Origin: Paralichthys olivaceus
Taxonomy: Eukaryota; Chordata; Actinopteri; Pleuronectiformes; Paralichthyidae
Assembly: GCF_024713975.1 (NCBI RefSeq)
Contig: NC_091102.1
Coordinates: 12,219,001-12,283,000, forward strand
DNA: 64,000 nt
Direction of reading: 5' to 3'
The position numbers were made by a program, and so were the translations under genes. Of the stretch, positions 1-12,900 are shown piece after piece (position 1 is the first letter of the stretch; the number at the start of each line of letters is the position of its first letter). The notes beneath the pieces were generated by a model that ran no database searches, was not told where the DNA came from, and saw only the letters and a list, made by a program, of their open reading frames with translations.

Positions 1-468
1 GAGCAGGAGTTAAAGCGGAGTTCAGGCAGAATTCAGACGAGTTGAACTTACTGTGACAGCATCTTAGCAGCGGAGCGGAAACTGTGGCGGACTCTGTTTG
101 GGACTTCTGAACGCGTTGCTATGGAGACGGCTACAGCCCGGAGTACAGCTGCTGCTCAGAGATGAGAGGAGCAGGTCACCCCCCCCTTATACATTATATA
201 TACTCTTATATATACTACTATATACTATTACATACTATGATATATGCATAATAACCAGGAACTCATAGATCAAAGCATGCTTTCTTATGAATAAAGGATT
301 TGCTGGAAAGTTTTACTCACTATATATGCACATTTAGAGTGTTTGTCATTCCTTTTTTCACATCATACAATACACCTACTCACATTCTCCACCACTGACA
401 ATAACTCCTCAATTCATTTGTCATTTCTGCTCCCTTCATCTCCATCTCATTTTATTAAGTACAAAACT

Positions 469-843
469 TTAAAGGTCCAGTGTATAAGATTTAGGTGAAA
501 GGGAACTATTGGCAGATATTTAATGTTGAATAATCCTCATGATGTTTTCACTAGTTCATTTCATCTAAATTGTATGAATTGTAGTTTTCTTTACCCCAGA
601 AAAGACCCTTTATATTTAAATACTTTATATTTACATCGAGGGGACCCTCTCTACGGAGGCCGCCATGTTTTTTTACATTAGTCCAGACTGGACAAACTAA
701 ACACTTTTTGAGTTATTATGACAACTGAAGCTACCACAGGTTCTTCTTCATGTTTGGAAGGGGAGGGTGAGGTCAGGGGTGTTCAGCTGCAACATGCAAT
801 TTAAACACTAGATATCACAAAATTCTACACACTGTACCTTTAA
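469..843 (+). repeat. MITE-like non-autonomous DNA transposon, copy 1
   Basis: Begins TTAAAGGTCCAGTGTATAAG and ends in the near reverse complement (CTACACACTGTACCTTTAA), giving imperfect terminal inverted repeats of about 19 bp. The body carries GCCGCCATG and the AGATTTAGGTGAAAGGGA block. The same element is present in opposite orientation at 56013-56393 and as a truncated left end at 25056-25110. No coding capacity. The superfamily is not determined. Confidence 0.75.
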
Positions 844-927
844 GCACAGACACACTTTTCCATTGTGTTACAAGCTGTTTCTTCTAATCAGTGTTGTAAA
901 TATTTAGTTTCTATTGCACTTCTGTCC

Positions 928-1072
928 GTCCTGGGAGAGGGATCCTTCACATGTAGCTCTCTCTGAGGTTTCTATGTTTCTTCCCCCTGTTAATAGTTTT
1001 TTGAAGTCCTGTGAGACAAATTTGATTCGGGAATATGGGCTATACAAATAAAATTTGATTGATTGATTGATA
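928..1072 (+). repeat. LINE-type 3' tail fragment
   Basis: Contains CTGGGAGAGGGATCC, a CTGAGGTTTCT block, GGGCTATACAAATAAAATTTG and a terminal (TTGA)n run. This arrangement is common at the 3' ends of L2-like LINEs and their SINE partners in fish. It is a fragment with no ORF. A weaker, shorter relative may lie at 5755-5835. Confidence 0.55.
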
Positions 1073-2035
1073 TCAGTTTTATTAGCTCAGTTTCTATATA
1101 ACAAAAGTTATGCTTCTTTCTGATTCCTTTTAATGGGACCGTATGTGCTGTATGGAAGAGTACAAGTAACAGTAGTGCTAAGTAAATATACTACTTAACA
1201 GGGGAACACCTGCACTAAAAATGTGACTTGAGTAAAAGTACACAAAGCAAACTGTGCATTAAGTATTAAAGGTAAAAGTACTTTTAATCCAGAAGAATCA
1301 CCTGTTATGTATATTATTATTACTAATGATACAGTAATGATGCGATTATGTAAGATTCATTAAACAGAAGTGGGTCAGTGGAGCTGATCTGAACAAATGT
1401 ATTGTTTGTAAATTGTACAACAGTCAGTGCTTATTTTATAAGCTCATATATGCTGTCATCATAAAACTGTCAAAAATATGTAAAATGTACATTTCCCACT
1501 AATATTTCCAAAGTGAAATGAGGCATAAAGTATTGTAACGTTTCACGTATATACAATACCTGAGTGAATGTACCTGCAGTCATTTACTCACTGACTTGAT
1601 TTGTGTTTACAGTGTCTGAGCTGGAGAAGGTTTTACAAGGTGTTGGCATCGTTGAGTAATGGTTCATAAATCATTGATGCACTCAGAAGAGATGGATCTC
1701 TGGAAGGGCTTTGCAGAAGCAGTGACTGAGCCCTGTGAAGTGAAACTTTAAATGCAAATGTGATTTGAGAGCGATTCAAAAAAGATATTCCGTGGTTTTA
1801 TTACAGATAAATCACAATGTGTGCACTGTGGTAGTCTACAACAATAGGCCAACATCCATTAGTGTGTTGGCAGTAATGTTTAAAATGAATTAACTGGACC
1901 TACTAACTCATACTGAGTAAACTGCACATCCAAAAAATGTATTGGTATTATCAATCAATGACCTTCCATAAAGGTATAAGAGCTACAATCAAAGTTTGTG
2001 AGTGATAGCAGAATACAATTATTTAGACTTTAGGT

Positions 2036-2285
2036 AGGTAGGAAGGAAGCCAGGCAGATGGATGGCTGGATGAATGGATGGATGTTGGATGAGAAGAAAC
2101 AGGTCAACGCAGCAATGCGATAATTCAAGGTAGATAGAGCTTACTATAAAAAAGTCAAATATACATGTAAACAATACAATACTAAAACTATGTACATTCA
2201 AAGGTGCAGTGTGACATTCGTTGCAAATTTGGTAACAACTTGAACTGTAGGAAGTGTGTGTAAAGATAGATAGATAGATAGATAT

Positions 2286-2330
<45 letters not shown>

Positions 2331-2765
2331 GGGGGGAGAGATGGGTAGATAAAGAGGGAGTGTGAGAGATACATAGAGAGAGAGAGAGAGATGATAGATA
2401 GATTGACAGAGAGTGCAAAGGAGAGTTAGATAGATAGATAGAGGGGGAGAGAGATGGATAAACAGACAGAGTGACAAACAGACAGACAGATAGATAGATA
2501 GATAGATGAACAGACAGATAGATAGATAGATGGACAGACAGTCAGATAGATAGATAGATAAACAGATAGATAGATAAACAGACAGTCAGATAGATAGATA
2601 GATAAACAGACAGTCAGATAGATAGATAGACAAACAGACAGTCAGATAGATAGATAAACAGACAGTCAGATAGATAGATAGACAAACAGACAGTCAGATA
2701 GATAGATAGATAGACAAACAGACAGTCAGATAGATAGATAGATAAACAGACAGATAAACAGATAG
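2036..2765. repeat. Compound GATA/GACA/GA microsatellite with higher-order units
   Basis: Starts with GGAT/GGAA-type repeats (2036-2090), then, after a 170-bp unique gap, pure GATA and GA runs (2265-2400), then about 330 bp in which blocks of GATA alternate with ACAGACAGTCA in units of roughly 28-40 bp. The minus-strand open frame through it is an artefact of the repeat (a Ser/Leu/Ile-rich translation). Confidence 0.9.
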
Positions 2766-4179
2766 ATTTAAGTGAAAACATAAATAAAAGCAGAATTAAG
2801 AGCAGGGTAGTTGTATATGTTTTTGTGATTTCATGTAGAAGTTATTTAGCAGACAGTTTTCTGGCCCTGCTTGCTCTGAGACATACCGAACATTTTATTG
2901 TCTGAAATCTGCCCAGAGCCTGAACTCTTCACCCTGAACGCTGAGTGCGAGACATGCGCAGGAGGAGAAGAGGAGCAGAGGAGAAGAGGAGCAGAGGAGC
3001 AAGTCAAACACCCCGAGAGAACAGCTCTGTGACAGGAAGACCACACTTCTGCTTCACAATAAAAGCACAGTGCAGCGCAGTCAAATATTTTGTAAGTCTA
3101 TGGTCACAATGCATGAGTGTGAGAGGAACTCAATTATAGGTCAACATCTCAATTCTCAATATGAATTGATATTCAAGTCGATGTTATTTAAATGAAGTGT
3201 AAGAATATACAGATTCTATACTCAATAAAAGTAGGAGAAATGCAATGTAAAGATAAGTCCTACATTGAAATGTTACTGAATACCTAAAGTAATCTAAATC
3301 CAATCATATAATATGTAATACTATTACCTTTTCAGTAGCTGCAACATTATGAGACTAATCAGCATCTAAAATACAAGAATTTTATGCTTTTGTAAACTGA
3401 ATAAGTAATTTTGATGCATACTACTGCTATTACTACTAATACTAGTAGTAGTACTACTACTAATAATAATAATAGAGTTATCAAGTGGTACACATGATGA
3501 TGAAACAACAATAAAATGTAATTAAAATTAGAAAATAAAAAATAATGTATTACTGTTCATGAAGTATTTTTTACTTCTCAATCCATTTCTGCACTACTCA
3601 CATCCTATCCACACTGTGCCTTAAAATTACTCACTATGTTGTGTTTCTATGTCAGTTGAGTACTTGCTTGTTGCTTTGAGTACTTTATATGTTGCATATT
3701 TGTATGTTTTACCTACTTACATATTTACACAGAGAGGAACTGCATTTCAATCCATGTTGTGTATAATTGGGCAAAATGTATGATAAAGTTGACTTTTGAC
3801 TCAATATTAAAGATGAAATAAAGATGAAAAGATAAATGAGATAAAGATGAAAAGATAAATGAGATAAAGATGAAAGATTTTTAAGAAAAAGGAAGGTTTG
3901 CAGTAACTTGAAGTCAACATAAAAATACACTTAACAGAACAAAAATAGATGCAGCAGACAAAAAATATTCACAAAGGCCTGAATACGAGCTAAACCCAAA
4001 AAAATGAAAATAAATGTATTTCACAGTGGTTGGATTATTGCACTGTTGAGTAACATTTCTGATCTCAGCTGTTAAGTCATTGCAGAGTAGTATATAAATA
4101 CTACATCATTTCTTTTTTTTTAAAGTAGCCTAAAATACTCATTTGTTCCAGCCTGGAGTGCAGAGCTTTGCTTCATTTT

Positions 4180-4553
4180 GAAAGGTCAGACCGGAAGCTC
4201 CTGGCTGTGTGACCGGGGCTCTCCAACTTCCTGCTCGGGAGCTGCTGCCTCTTCTCCTCCGCTGAGTTGCGTGAAGTCCGGACGGAGCCGATAATGTGTG
4301 AAGAAGCTTAACATGCGTCTCCGTCTGTCCTGCGTCCTCGACACGAACACCGAGTGAACCGGACACCCCCCCCCCCTGTTTCCCCCGAGCGACCCACCGA
4401 CCACAATGCTGGCGTCACGTCGGCTCCTCCGCTGCTCAGACTTGGGGAAACAAACCGCGTATTGTCGGTGAATTCTCGGGAGATGGCAGAGTAGTTGGAC
4501 CCGTGTCAGTGACCGAGCCTCCGTTTAAAGCACTTCGAACAACAACACACGAG
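4180..4553 (+). promoter_or_regulatory. acvr1: Probable acvr1 promoter and noncoding first exon
   Basis: A GC- and CpG-rich block in AT-rich surroundings, ending in a strong splice donor (gag|gtaagt, exon end 4553). No reading frame in it resembles a receptor. ACVR1 genes in other vertebrates have noncoding 5' exons, so this is inferred to be the transcription start and 5'UTR, spliced over a long first intron to the acceptor at 16991-16992. The transcription start itself cannot be placed. Confidence 0.6.
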
Positions 4554-7500
4554 GTAAGTTGGATTATTTCATATTTAGAAAATGTTAAATCGAAGCCAGA
4601 CTGTCATTTGCTGTGTTTTGGAACGACGTGGAGAAGTTTGCTGATTCGATGGAAAAAAAAGCTTCGTGACGTCGCTCATAAGAAATCATGTCCTGTGCCC
4701 CCCCCCCCTCTTAAAACCCAGTCTGCTTTAAAATCGCCACCTAAACACATTTTATGAAACCCTACGTTTTTATTTTTGCTTTAGCGTGAGAAAGGAGCAG
4801 CTTTTATTTTGAAACGATCGGGTTTATTGGTGTTGATTAATGGCGACGCTCGCAAAAATAAGAGCCTGCGACTTTCTGGCGTTGCAATTTCCAATCTCAC
4901 AATCAAATCAAGTCCTGGGGGGGGGTTAGCCGCGGCTACTTGCGACTGAGTTGGGGGTACATTGTCATGCTAACAGTCTTTGGGAGGGTCGCTCCTGCTT
5001 GATGGTGCGTGTCTCATCATCTCACGCTGAGCACTTTTAACATCACAATCGTCCCTGCAGCGGGGGGGGGCCTGTATGTAGGTGTTACACTTGTGTGTGG
5101 TGTCATTCGATTTTTTTTTTTGAACCACTTCAATATCCATGTTTGTGCCAGAGGTTGAAGATGTGTTTTTTTGAGATGTGTTTTCCTCGCTGGGGGACAA
5201 TCAGGGCGAACAGGAAGTGGTGGTGAGAGGGTGCAAACTTCATTACTGAGGTGTCAGAGCTCGCTGCAAACATCCAGAGATAATTGAGCCGATTAAAAGA
5301 CGTGTGAATGGGGTTGGGGGGGGGGGGATGTCTCACACCGAACCGCCCCCTGCCCAGAATCAACTCCTTGTTGTGCTCCACATCCCTGCTCCCATAAAAT
5401 CACATCCCCACATACTAATCAGGTTTGATGTGGTGATGGTGGCTGGGGGAGCAATTGATTGTGCATTTGAGGAAAATGATCATGAGCAATTATTTCTTTT
5501 TAAGTTAAAAGACTGTTTTTTGCTGCTGAGTGAAGGTTTTGCATTGCTAAACATTTTACTCTTCTACTATTGCTGAGCAGACTGCTATCATTGCAGTTGT
5601 CATTGCTGCTCTCTAATCTCTTTTGAGGTGCTCTCTTTTGTAAAAAGGCTCCAAAGAATGATATGATCTCTCCATTTACGTGAGACTCTCTCTTTTCTCA
5701 TGAATGCTGTGAATTTCAATTGCACTTCTTGTTGTCCTGTCCACTTCCCCATTAAAGTTTTTTTTGTAATTTCTCCTGCCTCTAGTTAAGGGTTATGGGC
5801 ATAAAATTTGATCGATCAATGATTTTGCGAATCAGATGTCGATCAATTATGTGCTTTACCTCCTCACTGTGCCTGCACAATGCAGAAGCTTTATATTGAT
5901 ATATATTTGACCTTTGTCATATTGCTTCTGATGAAATTATATTGTGATAATCATTTATACTGGTTTGTTGTGCACTAGTTTTCTTTGTTGTAGTCTGTGT
6001 TACCTTAACACAGCATGATTAAACTCCTTTTGAATGTTGTGAAGCATTCAAGGTGACATGCCTCAACCTGTTCTGTTGACCACCCATGGATATGCATGCA
6101 TGACAATCTGACTGGCAAAGATATGCAGCACTAGTGTATGGCATGGAGGGGGGTTTAATCAACATGGATTAGCCACTCAGTGTGGATTTGAACACTAATA
6201 ACACCCCCACCAGTTGAAGCTGCAGTAGCTCCCATATTAAAATGTTGCTTACAGGGACAGACGACTGTCGGTAATATCTTGTCTTAGGTGTTGGGTGGAA
6301 AGATTCTGGTTTGTGAAATAACAGACGTGGACGTGACAGCATTAGAAGAGTCACAGCTGAGGTTACTTGCTCCCTTTTTTAGTGGCAGTATATTAAGTGG
6401 CAGTTAGTGGCCGTGTGTTTGTGTCGTCGCTTGATGATCTGGACAATGTAACACCAGAGCCGACCTGTTGTCCGAGGTCCCTTCCTCCTCTTTGTGGGCG
6501 CCTGGCGTTCTCAGTCTGGCTGATAATGAGTCGGATAAAGAGACGTCAGTCAGTCTGGGCTGAGATATGGTTCAACTCAAGGGGATCTCAGGGATCCTGT
6601 TCCTTTTAGCTGAGGTAACGGGCACCAGCCTGTTTTGTGGTGACTCAGTCTGCTATTGTGACTGGCCTCCTCCCTCTCCTCCGCTTCCTCCTCCTTGTCT
6701 CTTGGTCTACAACAATGTTATTGTTTGGATTTGGTACAGTGCCTTTGTTTCAAGAGCCAATCTGTGGTAAGTTAGTCCTCAAACAGTTTGGAGGTTATCT
6801 GGGTCTCTGCATGGGACTGACAATGTATCCACAACAATAGGACTCATTTGGGATTGTGTTGGGCGATGTTGTGAAACACACCTAGAATTTTCTGTCTTAA
6901 CTTTGAGGCCTGAAATGTGTCTCATACCAAGTACGTGGCTTCTGAGTCATGCATGAGGTTAACATCTCTGATCTCTAAGGCAGACATGCTATCTACAAAT
7001 CCCACGCTGCAGCTCAATATCCCAGCTTTCTTCGGCTCAGTGAAAACACACAAAGCCAGTATAAACAGGTATAGTGGGATCCCTGTATAAAAGTATACAA
7101 TAGCTCTGTTGTCACACAACATTATCCTATAAGTCAAAAAGTTTCCCATCAAGGCAGTGGAGGGGGGGTGGGGGGTGGTATTGGTAGATAAACCCTCGAT
7201 AGAAACCATTTTTCCATGCACAGTAATTTAGCTATAAGAAGCAGCTGGCAGTTTGGGGCTTGGAACAATGTGTAAGTGGAGGGAGACGGAAGAGCTCACT
7301 GCAGAAAACCAGTGCAGAGAGAGTTTTGGGGGGTTGGGTGGTGTGTGTGTGAGGGAGTGAGTGTGTATGCATGCATATGTGTGTGTGGAATCAGGTTACA
7401 CAGTCTGTCATTAACAAGAGAACTGCAGTTATGAGACCAAGATAGACTGCTTCAAGTCTGAGCAAGAGTCTGAGGCTTGCTGCTCCTCCACGTAGGTGGC

Positions 7501-9940
7501 TCTCGAGAAAGGGAGGGAGGAGGGAGGCAAGATGGAAAGAGAGCAGGATTTGACTTGAAGTCTAGCAGCAACCCAACCCTCAGCTGTCTTGCCTTAGCTT
7601 TTGGCCATGTGTGTGTTTATTTGTGTGTGTATGTATGTATATGTGTGTGCTAACTTACTAGAAAGTTTTACCAGCAACACACAGGCATCAGATGAGGCAG
7701 CAGGCTGCAGAGGAACACTGCATGTGGGTTGAATTTGCTTCTATCTCTCTACTTGCGTCCAGATCTCTAGAAAGGGACGCTCTGTTTACTAGTGTTATTT
7801 TTAGTCCAAAAGCAAAAAATCCTTTTTAATAATAACCAGCCTTATGTAGCCCAAACATATCACGATGAGAGGCGCTGTCTGGGACTGGCGGGCACTGCAG
7901 TCTCAGCAGGACATGGGAAGTTAAGAGGGAGAAAGGAGAACGAGATAAAAAACTGCCTGTGCGTCTGCCAGATTTTTAGTCTTGTTTCGCTTGTTTGCTG
8001 TTTTGGAGCTTGCTCTCCTCTCCTCCTCTTCTTCTGGTGGCTCTGCACAGACTTATCGATTCCTCCCGTTCTGGTGTTCAAATGTGCATGAAGACCAGTG
8101 GAGACAGAGAGAAGGGAGACGAGACACTACTGTCTGCACAGATGCACACACACTCTCACACATAAATCTGCAGTGCTTGTGGCTCCTCTCTCCACGCTAA
8201 CCCCAGACTGCACTGGAGACAGTCTGCAATACACATTTTATGAGCCCTTCAATTGCTCCAGTGCTCTTGTCTTATCGCTCCACTGTGAGAGGGGGGGTTA
8301 TGGCTTTGTTTCAGTTGCTGCCTCTCACTGATCTCATTCCCAGTCGTGGGCATTGGCTCTAAATTTGTGTGGGCACTTTGTCTACAAATTGAAAATGATA
8401 CGTTTCAGCTCTGTGGTCGTGGGGTCGTAAGCTAAAGGAGTTCTGTTATGATGGTACTACCTCAGTGTCACATTGACAGGGCCTGCTTTAATTTGTCCAG
8501 TCTATTATGTACGTTTGAGACACATAGGGCATTTATTATTGTCACCTCTGCCAATGAGGTAATATAATGCTTGTCAGTTAGCAGGATTAAGTAAAAAATC
8601 TAAAAGAAATTACCACAAGATTTTGTTGAGGGTTGGGGCCCTGACCTAGGTAGAACTACATTTGTACGGATCCTTCCTTTTTGAATAGGGATCGCTTTGT
8701 TGATTCCTCAGGGAAATCATTCATTGATCTGGCATGTGTAGGGGACTGATTTATGAGTGTGTGCAACTACATCCAAGTAGGGCTGAACAATATGCCTATA
8801 ATCTATATCACAATATGACCATTGTGTGATCAACCTGCCCTACATACAAGAACCATTAACATCCTTACATCACATTAATGACCTTATGAGAACCTGTTTA
8901 TTACTGGTATTTTTCTCTTAGAAGTCTTTCCTCTCTGGAAGACCAGGAAACTCCCGACCAATAAACACTCCCATTGGCAGCAGGATGTAATGGCCAGGAC
9001 CACAGCGCTGTATACACACTCATTGTTTAGTTGCAGGTTGTTTGCTGAGTGATTATCATCATGGTGGTGAATGTTTTGGTCGATGTAGCAAAGGGTTGTC
9101 TTGATAGCCCCCTCTGACTCTTTGCCTGACGGGGAGCAGAATCAATCAAGACTAAATATTTCCTGGAGCTTTTGAGTGTCGGCACACACTGTTCTCTGGA
9201 CCGGCTGCCTGTTTTTCTTGTTTCAGGATGGGGAAAATGCGTTTAAAGGCTGCGCCGTGATACAAATTAAGGTGTCCTTTCGAGAGAAGTATCGCCCCAG
9301 GGCAATGGACTTTGTGAGATGGTCGTTTGGAAGGAGAGTTTGTGCATTCCTCTGTTGGCAAACACAGCTCGGGGGCCCCAAGGACAGTGTTTGAATTGGC
9401 CGTTTCAGATGTTTTTGATTGCTGTGTGAAAATGAACGTCTAATTGCTATGGCGACTACTGCACTGAATGTTTGTTAATAGTGTTTTCACAATGCTGTTA
9501 ATACTACAAAGTTGTGTCTCACAAGACTTTACAACAAAGCCGTCGTAACCTCATGGGAGACTTAACAACCACTGTTCTGGTGTGTTTGCGGAAGTTTGTC
9601 TTCTCTGTGGAGGTGACGCTCAAGTTCAACATAATCACCAGACACAACTGTTGTCCACCAAGTCTGCATCCTAAACTCTCCCCGTATTTCAGTATTTGTC
9701 TTCAGGTATCCTCTGCTGGCCCCAGGGTGATCTTGTCCTGTCTGCAAAGAAAACAACCCTTTTTTTGTCGTAGGATTGCAGCAGAACGAAAAACACTAAT
9801 TCAAAATCAAAAAACGCTCGACCTGTCCGAGTGTGTCTGAGCGGTGCTGATGGTGCAGAGGTGGAAGGTTGGGTGGCACCACAGCAGGAAGAAAAGGCGG
9901 CTGTTGTCTCTGATTACATTTGATCTAGGCTGAATACAAA

Positions 9941-9966
9941 GTGTGTGTGTGTGTGTGTGTGCGCGC
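9941..9966. repeat. (GT)n microsatellite with GC tail
   Basis: About ten GT dinucleotides followed by GCGCGC, inside the long acvr1 first intron. Alternating purine/pyrimidine sequence of this kind can adopt Z-DNA. Confidence 0.85.
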
Positions 9967-12900
9967 ACCCTGGGTTACACTGTATCCAAGGAACAAAAAG
10001 CTGCTATGCTGTTGCCTACGATAATGAATGTGTGAGTGAGAATTGAACATAAGCAGGGGGGCATTTGCATTTGAGTACATTCCTCACTTTGTGAAAGGAG
10101 GCAGCTGCTCAGATACTGTAGGGCCCTGAAAGACGGAGCCTCCGGCTCGACCTGATAGGACATTGCACAAATTATTCCAGGGGGCCACAGAAGTCCTCTT
10201 TCACCTCCCATTTGATGAGGCCTCTGGCTAGTAAGGTGTGTTTCCAAAGGTTAGTGAGATTTGCATTTGCGTCATTGGAGAAAGCTTTGCATCTTTCACA
10301 CACACAGTTGCACTGTATGACACAAAATATTCAAGAGGGGTTTTGCCATTATATATGCATTGACTCTTTTAATACTGCTGCCAATTTAATGCTTGAGTTG
10401 GGTTTCAATGCAAAAAATATAGACACAGTGTTTTCCACAAAATTTTTTTTAACAGTGGTGCTCCTCGAAAGCACTTTCTCCTTCCGACCAGAAACAACTT
10501 TTGGAGGAGAAACGTCTTAGAGCTGCACTGAAGGACTCTAGAGCTCCAAAAAGCTCTAATAAATATTGAAGAGTGATTTGCCTCAACACAGAATGTGGCT
10601 TCAACTGTTTACTTCAACTATTTTTTATTGAGCTTAAATGAAAGTGGTTAAAATAAATGTTATGAGCCAGCCTTTCAGCCACATAACGAAAAGTCTAAGG
10701 ACAAAGTTGCATCAGTTTAGTCGATGTTTGTAAATCTTTAAAGTTGGCACCCCATATGATCAGGATATTAATAACAGTATTTTGATTTGTTTGTGCGTGC
10801 TGGATAAAAAATGTGAACATTACATTTTGAAACACAGGTCCCAGGACCCCATTAACGCCCAAATAACTTCAAAGTGGTGACTCATAATTTTCACATCTTG
10901 TGTGCAACAAAAACAAACACTTACGCCTCATTAATTCTCAAGTTATGAGCATTACACATCAGATAAATACGTTGTGATTACTTGAGAAATAACGATGCGC
11001 AGATCTTTGTTTTGCTTCCACAAACGATCGACAAATGAATGAGAGTTATTGGAGTTATTTGAGGCTTTTATTTGAAGCTGACATAATAAGCCTCAGCTTA
11101 AAAGTTTAATCTTTCTTTTTGAAAAATTTAACTGAAACACTTTCATTCATATCTTGACTGCACAGGGTTTGCACGAGCTTTAGGAATAGTCATATAGATA
11201 TCTGTATTTGCAGACTGTCAGCAAAATGTACAGGTTTCATGGCATTGAATGGAATAGACTGATTGCCATAGTTGTTTATCCGTAGTGCTCACGATAGAAT
11301 ACCTGGATTATATCTGTCCCAATATTTCTTGATTCTGCTCCTATCATTATCAGCTGATTTTTAAGACCGGACTGTATTCGTGAGTACTTGGCGTGTTGAC
11401 TCTTATACTTATATTTTATTTTCCCATTTGAAAGTGGGCAATTGTGATGGAAATCTGATAAAATATTTAGCTGTCCAAAACCATTATCCTGCAGTGCATC
11501 TAAAGTAAGGTTCACTGAATCAGACGCACAGCTTTGACTCCTCCTGACATCTCAAAAAAAGTGTCAGACATGTGGGGGCCAAAGTGTCCCAGTGGGTCTG
11601 CTGATAAAAGCTATATCAACAGTAAATCAGAATATAGTGCATGCAATAAAAGATTGTTAAGAGCTATTTTATCAAATAAACAGACTAAAATGTGCCAATG
11701 CAATTCTTTGTGGGGAATATATCATTTGCTTTGATGACATGTCTCATTTATTATTATTTTACACCTTAGCTCTACATTTTACCAAGACATTCATTACACA
11801 ACCTGACACACCTCAAAACTGATAGAGTGCAACCTGACTAAGGTTTGATACCAAGTCTGTATTAGAGCCATCTTGCACAGTGTGACATGCAATGACTGTG
11901 CTGGGTGGTGGCTTTCTCACAGTGTGTAGGGGCCATCAGCCAAACGACAACTACACAGCGAGCCTGCCACTAGACAACACTACTTATCATATTAGTTTGA
12001 TATTGGTTTGCTTCAAGATATTGCAGAGGTGGCAGTGTGGGTTTGTTTGTCCTCAGATACAGTAGAAAAGGTTTATGCATTGTAACATAGTCCTCTTTGA
12101 AAATCTTTCTATATTATGAGGTATGATTTTATTGAATTTCTGTACACCCTTCCTTCGAAGGTAAAATTCATTTTTATTTATAATTCTACTCAGACAAATA
12201 AGCATAGTTATATAAAGTCTGTTTGTTCCCTCATACCTTTTGGTTGTACATTATTTTAATGTGGTTATCATCCCAAGTGTTGTATCAGGCTGTAGGCAGA
12301 GAGAGGATTTGAGACTGAGGTGAATGTGTTGATTTGCTGAGCTGTAGTGTGAATATGAATGTGGGTTGCTGCAGAAAGAGTGACTTTAGCCCTCAGGTCT
12401 ATATTACACCCACATCCACCTAGGAGTGAACCATCTGTGTGTCCCTGATGGCATGCTGGCACTTCGGCTGTCTGGGTCTGGTCGGGGACGAGGACAGGGA
12501 CACAAACAGCAAGGCTCCGCATTGCCCCAGTCGCTGCCTGTTTCTTCCTTCGCCTCCCCGCAGTTTTGCTGCAGTTTCCTCGGTGCCCGGGCTATTTGTG
12601 CCATGGTAACTGTGCCAGCCTGCCAGCTCAGACACAGATTCCACCTCTCGTCTCCCTTTCTGCCAGCATGATGACTCAGCACCTCCTGCAGGGCTTCCAG
12701 CCTCCTCCCTGCTCAACCTCAGTGATACACCGTGCTCATCAGACTGAGTAGTGTTTTGTCATTCTCTCCTTCGCCCTGACCTGAATACAAAATGGACCAA
12801 AAATGTTAAAGCAACGTAACTAATATATTTAGTTTGATGTTAAATCACCAACCACCTTGAATTTATGAATTGGTGATAAAATGTATAACGGATGAAGATT

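Larger units (their letters stand above)
1..4179. other. Intergenic region left of acvr1
   Basis: No gene recognised. Bases 1-175 are GC-richer with several CpGs and could be the promoter or first exon of a neighbour outside the window, but no frame is identifiable. The rest is AT-rich and contains the MITE-like element, the LINE tail and the GATA/GACA satellite listed separately. A small GC-richer spot at 2940-3010 is purine-biased (AGGAGAAG repeats). Confidence 0.5.

Noticed and set aside
2019..2477. 152-codon minus-strand open frame
   Set aside because: It is the translation of the GATA/GA microsatellite (repeating Ser/Leu/Ile/Tyr). No gene.
12404..12716. Overlapping open frames on both strands in the GC-rich intronic island
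   Set aside because: Open on several frames at once, as expected from composition; no recognisable domain.
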